Origin: Ruminococcus sp.
GTDB taxonomy: Bacteria; Bacillota; Clostridia; Oscillospirales; Ruminococcaceae
Length of the DNA stretch: 64,000 nucleotides
Reading direction: 5' to 3'
NCBI GenBank assembly: GCA_015066705.1
Contig: SVNV01000003.1
Location: 1 to 64,000, forward strand
A model generated the notes under the pieces. It did no database searches and was not told where the DNA came from. It saw nothing but the letters and a program-made list of their open reading frames with translations. Below, in pieces: positions 61,338 through 64,000 of the stretch (positions are counted from its first letter, which is position 1; every line of letters begins with the position of its first letter). A program made the position numbers and the translations under genes.

Positions 61338-62267
61338 TTATTTTTTTATTCTCTCTATAATTCTCAGCTTTGCGCTACGGCTTCTATTATTATAAGAAAG
61401 CTCGTCCTCGCTTGGTTCGATAGGCTTTTTGTTTATCAGCTTACCCTCAGGTGTTTTACCGCAAACGCACTGCGGAAACTCCGGTGGGCAGATGCAACCT
61501 TTACAAAAAGATGCAAAACGCTGTTTTACCAATCTGTCCTCAAGTGAGTGGAAAGTGATGATACAAAGTCGTCCTCCTACATTAAGACAGGAAAAAGCTT
61601 TGTCGAGAGCAACTGAAAGATGCTCAAGTTCACTGTTGACAGCAATTCTTATTGCCTGAAACGTCTTTTTACAAGGGTTTTTTTCTCTTCTCACCTTTGC
61701 AGGTACTGCAGCTTTGATAATTTCTGCTAATTCAGAAGTTGTTTCAATCAACTTTTGTTCACGCTGTTTTACGATTTCTGCAGCAATGTTTCTGGCAAAC
61801 TTCTCTTCGCCGTATTCAAATATAATTTTAGAGAGCTGTTGAAAAGAATACTCATTAACGATATCTCTTGCCGAAATTCCTTCCTTACTCATTCTCATAT
61901 CGAGAGGAGCATCATTGTGATAGGAAAATCCTCTTTCGGCTGTGTCAAGCTGATATGATGAAACTCCCAAATCCATCAGGATACCGTCACACCCGCTTAT
62001 CTGAAGTTCGTCTAAAACCTCATCAATCGCAGAATAGTTATTCCTTACAACAAGTGCATTGTAGTCTTTGAGTCTTTGTGTTGCCACAGCCACCGCTTCA
62101 GGGTCACGGTCAATCGCTACAAGTCGTCCTGTTGTAAGACGCTTTGCAATTTCAACGCTATGACCTGCTCCTCCGGCAGTTCCGTCAACATAAATCCCAT
62201 CGGGTCTGATATTCAACCCTTCGATACATTCATTAAGAAGTACCGACACATGTCGAAATTCTGCCAC
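61338..62267 (-). CDS. rsmH: 16S rRNA (cytosine(1402)-N(4))-methyltransferase
   Basis: RsmH methylates C1402 in the ribosomal P site. The 309-residue protein has the start motif HVSVLLNECIEGL, the SAM motif DGTAGGAGHS near residue 29, and LMDLGVSSYQLD near 97. The end CICPPEFPQCVCG with three to four Cys is typical. The GTG start directly follows the mraZ stop codon (TAAGTG), so translation is probably coupled. A 200-base purine-rich gap on the mRNA follows before ftsL. Confidence 0.96.
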   Translation of the reverse strand: MAEFRHVSVLLNECIEGLNIRPDGIYVDGTAGGAGHSVEIAKRLTTGRLVAIDRDPEAVAVATQRLKDYNALVVRNNYSAIDEVLDELQISGCDGILMDLGVSSYQLDTAERGFSYHNDAPLDMRMSKEGISARDIVNEYSFQQLSKIIFEYGEEKFARNIAAEIVKQREQKLIETTSELAEIIKAAVPAKVRREKNPCKKTFQAIRIAVNSELEHLSVALDKAFSCLNVGGRLCIITFHSLEDRLVKQRFASFCKGCICPPEFPQCVCGKTPEGKLINKKPIEPSEDELSYNNRSRSAKLRIIERIKK

Positions 62268-62699
62268 TTAAAAATCAAGTCCTTCCAGTGCTTCCATAAC
62301 TGAGTCTTCACTGATTGACGAATTGAATTCATCCCACTTCGCCTTGTCCCAGATTTCAGCTCGGTCAGATACACCCGCAACTACAATTTCCTTTTCGAGA
62401 CCTGCAAATTCTCTAAGCGCCTGAGGAACTAAAATTCGTCCCTGCTTGTCCGCCTCAACATTTGACGCACTGGCCATGAAAAATCTCTGAACAGTAAGCG
62501 CCTTTGCCATAGGCATATCGCTGAGTTTTTCAGCAAGCTTCTCAAAGTCTTCAAGTGAGTATGCGAAAAGGCACCCTGTAAGTCCTTTTGTGATGACGAA
62601 ATTTTCGCCGATTATTTCTCTTAGTTTTGTAGGAAAGCTCATTCTGCCCTTTACGTCCATAGACTGAAAGAACGTTCCGTTTAACATCTTACCCGGCAT
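62268..62699 (-). CDS. mraZ: Transcriptional regulator MraZ
   Basis: MraZ binds repeats in its own promoter and controls the dcw cluster. The 143-residue protein has two tandem SpoVT/AbrB-like domains, with the DxKGR signature as SMDVKGRMSFPTKLRE and the second as VEADKQGRILVPQALREF. ATG at 62699 is preceded by AGGAGG at seven bases; an in-frame extension of six codons is not supported. Three 10-bp-spaced boxes lie just upstream. Confidence 0.96.
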   Translation of the reverse strand: MPGKMLNGTFFQSMDVKGRMSFPTKLREIIGENFVITKGLTGCLFAYSLEDFEKLAEKLSDMPMAKALTVQRFFMASASNVEADKQGRILVPQALREFAGLEKEIVVAGVSDRAEIWDKAKWDEFNSSISEDSVMEALEGLDF

Positions 62700-62731
62700 T
62701 TCGTCACCTCCTTGCAAAATTTAGGGAATGA

Positions 62732-62796
62732 TTACCACTTTTTCGCACTTTTTACCACCGTGAGTTCATTATACAACATAACTTTCAAAATTGCAA
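62732..62796 (-). promoter_or_regulatory. dcw promoter with three MraZ boxes
   Basis: On the minus strand TTGCAA (62791-62796), 17 bases and TATAAT (62768-62773) form the promoter. Immediately downstream GTGGTAAAAA, GTGCGAAAAA and GTGGTAATCA (62733-62760) are spaced exactly 10 bp apart. They resemble the AAAGTG-type direct repeats bound by MraZ in other bacteria. Binding by the first gene's product would repress the whole cluster. Confidence 0.8.
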
Positions 62797-62805
62797 CCAC
62801 AAATT

Positions 62806-63100
62806 TTCAGGTTTTTTTCGCCAAAGTACGGGTATTTTCCAACTTTTACCTCATTTAAAAGGATACCCCAAAAAACAAAAAGCAAAAAAATGTCGGTTTT
62901 TAGGGATTTTTCGCCAAAAAAGAACATACTTTCGTTCCTGTTTTTACTAATTGTAAACTTTTTATGAATAGCCAAAAACAGGTAAAAATGCTTCAAAATG
63001 TCGCATCTTGTTTAATTTCTTGGTAAAGGTTTGCGGCTTTACAGTGGTGTTTTTGCCTAATTTACCGCCCTTTTTTAGGTGATTTTTCACAATCGGCCGT
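62806..63100. other. Non-coding stretch upstream of mraZ
   Basis: The word TTTTTCGCCAAA occurs at about 62814 and again near 62907, and the related TTTACCGCCC lies at 63061. Open frames here have no ribosome sites and I see no gene. The adjacent 63100-63250 is repeat E3. Confidence 0.4.
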
Positions 63101-63250
63101 AAAGGCAAAAAAATCCCATACAGGGCAAGACGTCCTGTATGGGATTTTAAATTGAAAGTTTTAGGAAAGGAGTTTGAGGGAGAGCCCTTTTTCAAAAGGG
63201 TTTCCCTCAATAGGTCCATGTAATACTTCTCTGTGACCGCCCGCCTTATT
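63100..63250 (+). repeat. Family E element, copy E3 (one side only)
   Basis: The central palindrome (63110-63124 with 63134-63148, different bases from E1 and E2) is followed by TTGAAAGTTTTAGGAAAGGAG and a hairpin with TTGAGGG/CCCTCAA outer arms (63174-63210). Then comes TAATACTTCTCTGTGACC, as in E2. The other half of the element is missing. It lies between sbcC and mraZ and may end the sbcC transcript. Confidence 0.75.
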
Positions 63251-63262
63251 CCGTTGGGGATA

Positions 63263-64000
63263 TTAGAAATCCACTGAGAGGCTTGAGCCATGAGGAGTAC
63301 TGATTACATTTATTTTTTTGGCGATTGCATCTTTTAATATGTCCACATGTGAGATGATTCCCAGAACCTTTCTACTCTGGCTTACTGATGAAAGAACATT
63401 CATCGCATCATTGAGCACGTCATTATCAAGAGTTCCGAAGCCCTCGTCAATGAAAAGTGCGTCGATACGGATTCCGCCGGCGTACATCTGAACGATTGAA
63501 GAAAGTGCCATTGACAGTGCCATTGCTACAAGGAATTTTTCACCGCCCGAAAGCGAACGTACGCTGTAAGGCTGTTCGGCGTGGGTACTGAGGACAAATA
63601 TATCAAGTCCGAATTGTCTTTTTGAACCTTCCTTATCACGATTCACAAAAAGGCTGAACTGTCCGCCCTTGACTGTACGCAGGATAATGTTTGCCTCATT
63701 TATAATTCTGTCAAGCATAACTCCCAGCACATATCTTCTCAGACCTATACTATTATCGCCACGGATATCCCTTCCGAAGCGTGAAAGTCGATTTCCCTCC
63801 TCAGAAAGTCTTGAGTATTCCTTATAGTTATCATCGTAATAGATGATATCCTTTTTGAGAGTTTCAAAGCTGGTAGTGAGGGAAGATTTTTCGCCAAGAA
63901 GTGATTTCTTGAGCATTTCAGCGTCAGAAAGCTGTTTTGAAACCCCTTCAATATCAGGGCGTTTCACATCTTTAAGCTTTTCACGTAGTTTTTCAAGCTG
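63263..64000 (-). CDS. sbcC: Exonuclease SbcC, C-terminal part (gene continues beyond window)
   Basis: The frame is open to the window edge, so only about the last 245 residues are seen. They carry the C-terminal ATPase half of SbcC: the ABC signature RSLSGGEKFLVAMALSMAL and the Walker B region DALFIDEGFGTLDND. The D-loop and H-loop area with GIISHVDILKD follows. The upstream part is coiled coil. SbcC with SbcD forms a nuclease that cuts hairpins and protein-blocked ends. sbcD would be expected upstream, outside the window. Confidence 0.93.
   Translation of the reverse strand, partial: QLEKLREKLKDVKRPDIEGVSKQLSDAEMLKKSLLGEKSSLTTSFETLKKDIIYYDDNYKEYSRLSEEGNRLSRFGRDIRGDNSIGLRRYVLGVMLDRIINEANIILRTVKGGQFSLFVNRDKEGSKRQFGLDIFVLSTHAEQPYSVRSLSGGEKFLVAMALSMALSSIVQMYAGGIRIDALFIDEGFGTLDNDVLNDAMNVLSSVSQSRKVLGIISHVDILKDAIAKKINVISTPHGSSLSVDF

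Noticed and set aside
62769..62996. 75-codon minus-strand frame upstream of mraZ
   Set aside because: It overlaps the dcw promoter, has no ribosome site and no recognisable domain.
62962..63291. 109-codon open frame on the minus strand between sbcC and mraZ
   Set aside because: It runs through repeat E3, has no ribosome site and resembles no protein.
1..64000. Transposase, integrase, prophage or plasmid genes that could move the repeats
   Set aside because: None found on either strand; any helper for the repeat families must be elsewhere in the genome.

Overview
The window is a stretch of chromosome from an anaerobic, spore-forming member of the Clostridia, most likely a Ruminococcus-like Oscillospiraceae. 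The evidence is a spoVT gene, a SpoVD/FtsI-type penicillin-binding protein, a MurE with the DNPR signature of meso-diaminopimelate enzymes, a lipoprotein-anchored GH5 cellulase, a T-box-controlled cysE-cysS operon, and moderately AT-rich DNA with strong AGGAGG ribosome binding sites. It is ordinary core chromosome. I see no prophage, transposase, CRISPR array, rRNA or intact tRNA.

Layout. 0.3-3.3 kb: spoVT, a GH5 cellulase and an AraC-type regulator. 3.3-13.3 kb: ilvE, a DUF1846 protein, an operon of two SDR-type oxidoreductases and an iron alcohol dehydrogenase, GTP-type PEP carboxykinase, and putP. 13.3-17.3 kb: a solo LytTR protein, tex, and an orphan protein resembling a phage tail hub. 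17.7-30.8 kb (minus strand): ftsH, tilS, parB, dnaB, rplI, gdpP, RNase J and a sugar-nucleotide-enzyme-like protein that has lost its catalytic signatures. 31-38 kb: a PrsA-like lipoprotein, a cyclophilin-cysS-cysE operon behind a T-box, pgsA and rimO. 38-42 kb (plus strand): DUF1858, trmK, a Nif3-like gene, rqcH and a 3-methyladenine glycosylase gene. 42-48 kb (minus strand): a ribbon-helix-helix protein with an SPFH protein, a zinc-ribbon protein, a sigma factor, a fumarase beta subunit, a DivIVA-like coiled coil, and a CorA-type transporter. 48-63 kb: the division and cell wall (dcw) cluster, mraZ-rsmH-ftsL-pbp-murE-murF-mraY-like-ftsW-murG, followed by an inverted murA, then ftsQ and ftsZ. 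63.3-64 kb: the 3' end of sbcC.

The genes work together in peptidoglycan synthesis and septation (dcw cluster, ftsZ, DivIVA-like protein, c-di-AMP hydrolysis by GdpP), replication and translation upkeep (dnaB, rplI, parB, tilS, rimO, rqcH, trmK), cysteine supply, and central carbon flow around PEP and oxaloacetate.

The most unusual content lies between genes. At least five families of small hairpin-rich dispersed repeats are present. Copies within a family keep their stems while the stem sequence changes in both arms. The families are: (A) about 100-bp elements headed by a hairpin that abuts or overlaps stop codons; (B) TTGACAATT-type heptamer runs, two of them followed by a hairpin; (C) two cloverleaf elements with one outer stem and three inner hairpins; (D) two roughly 250-bp elements with six hairpins; (E) three roughly 240-bp elements around a long central palindrome. 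Two genes, tex and spoVT, are followed by extra copies of their own 3' ends. The dcw cluster holds a MraY-like protein, at the usual mraY position, that lacks most of the known catalytic motifs. Operator candidates include three 11-bp-spaced boxes in front of the SPFH/RHH operon and three 10-bp-spaced MraZ boxes in front of mraZ.
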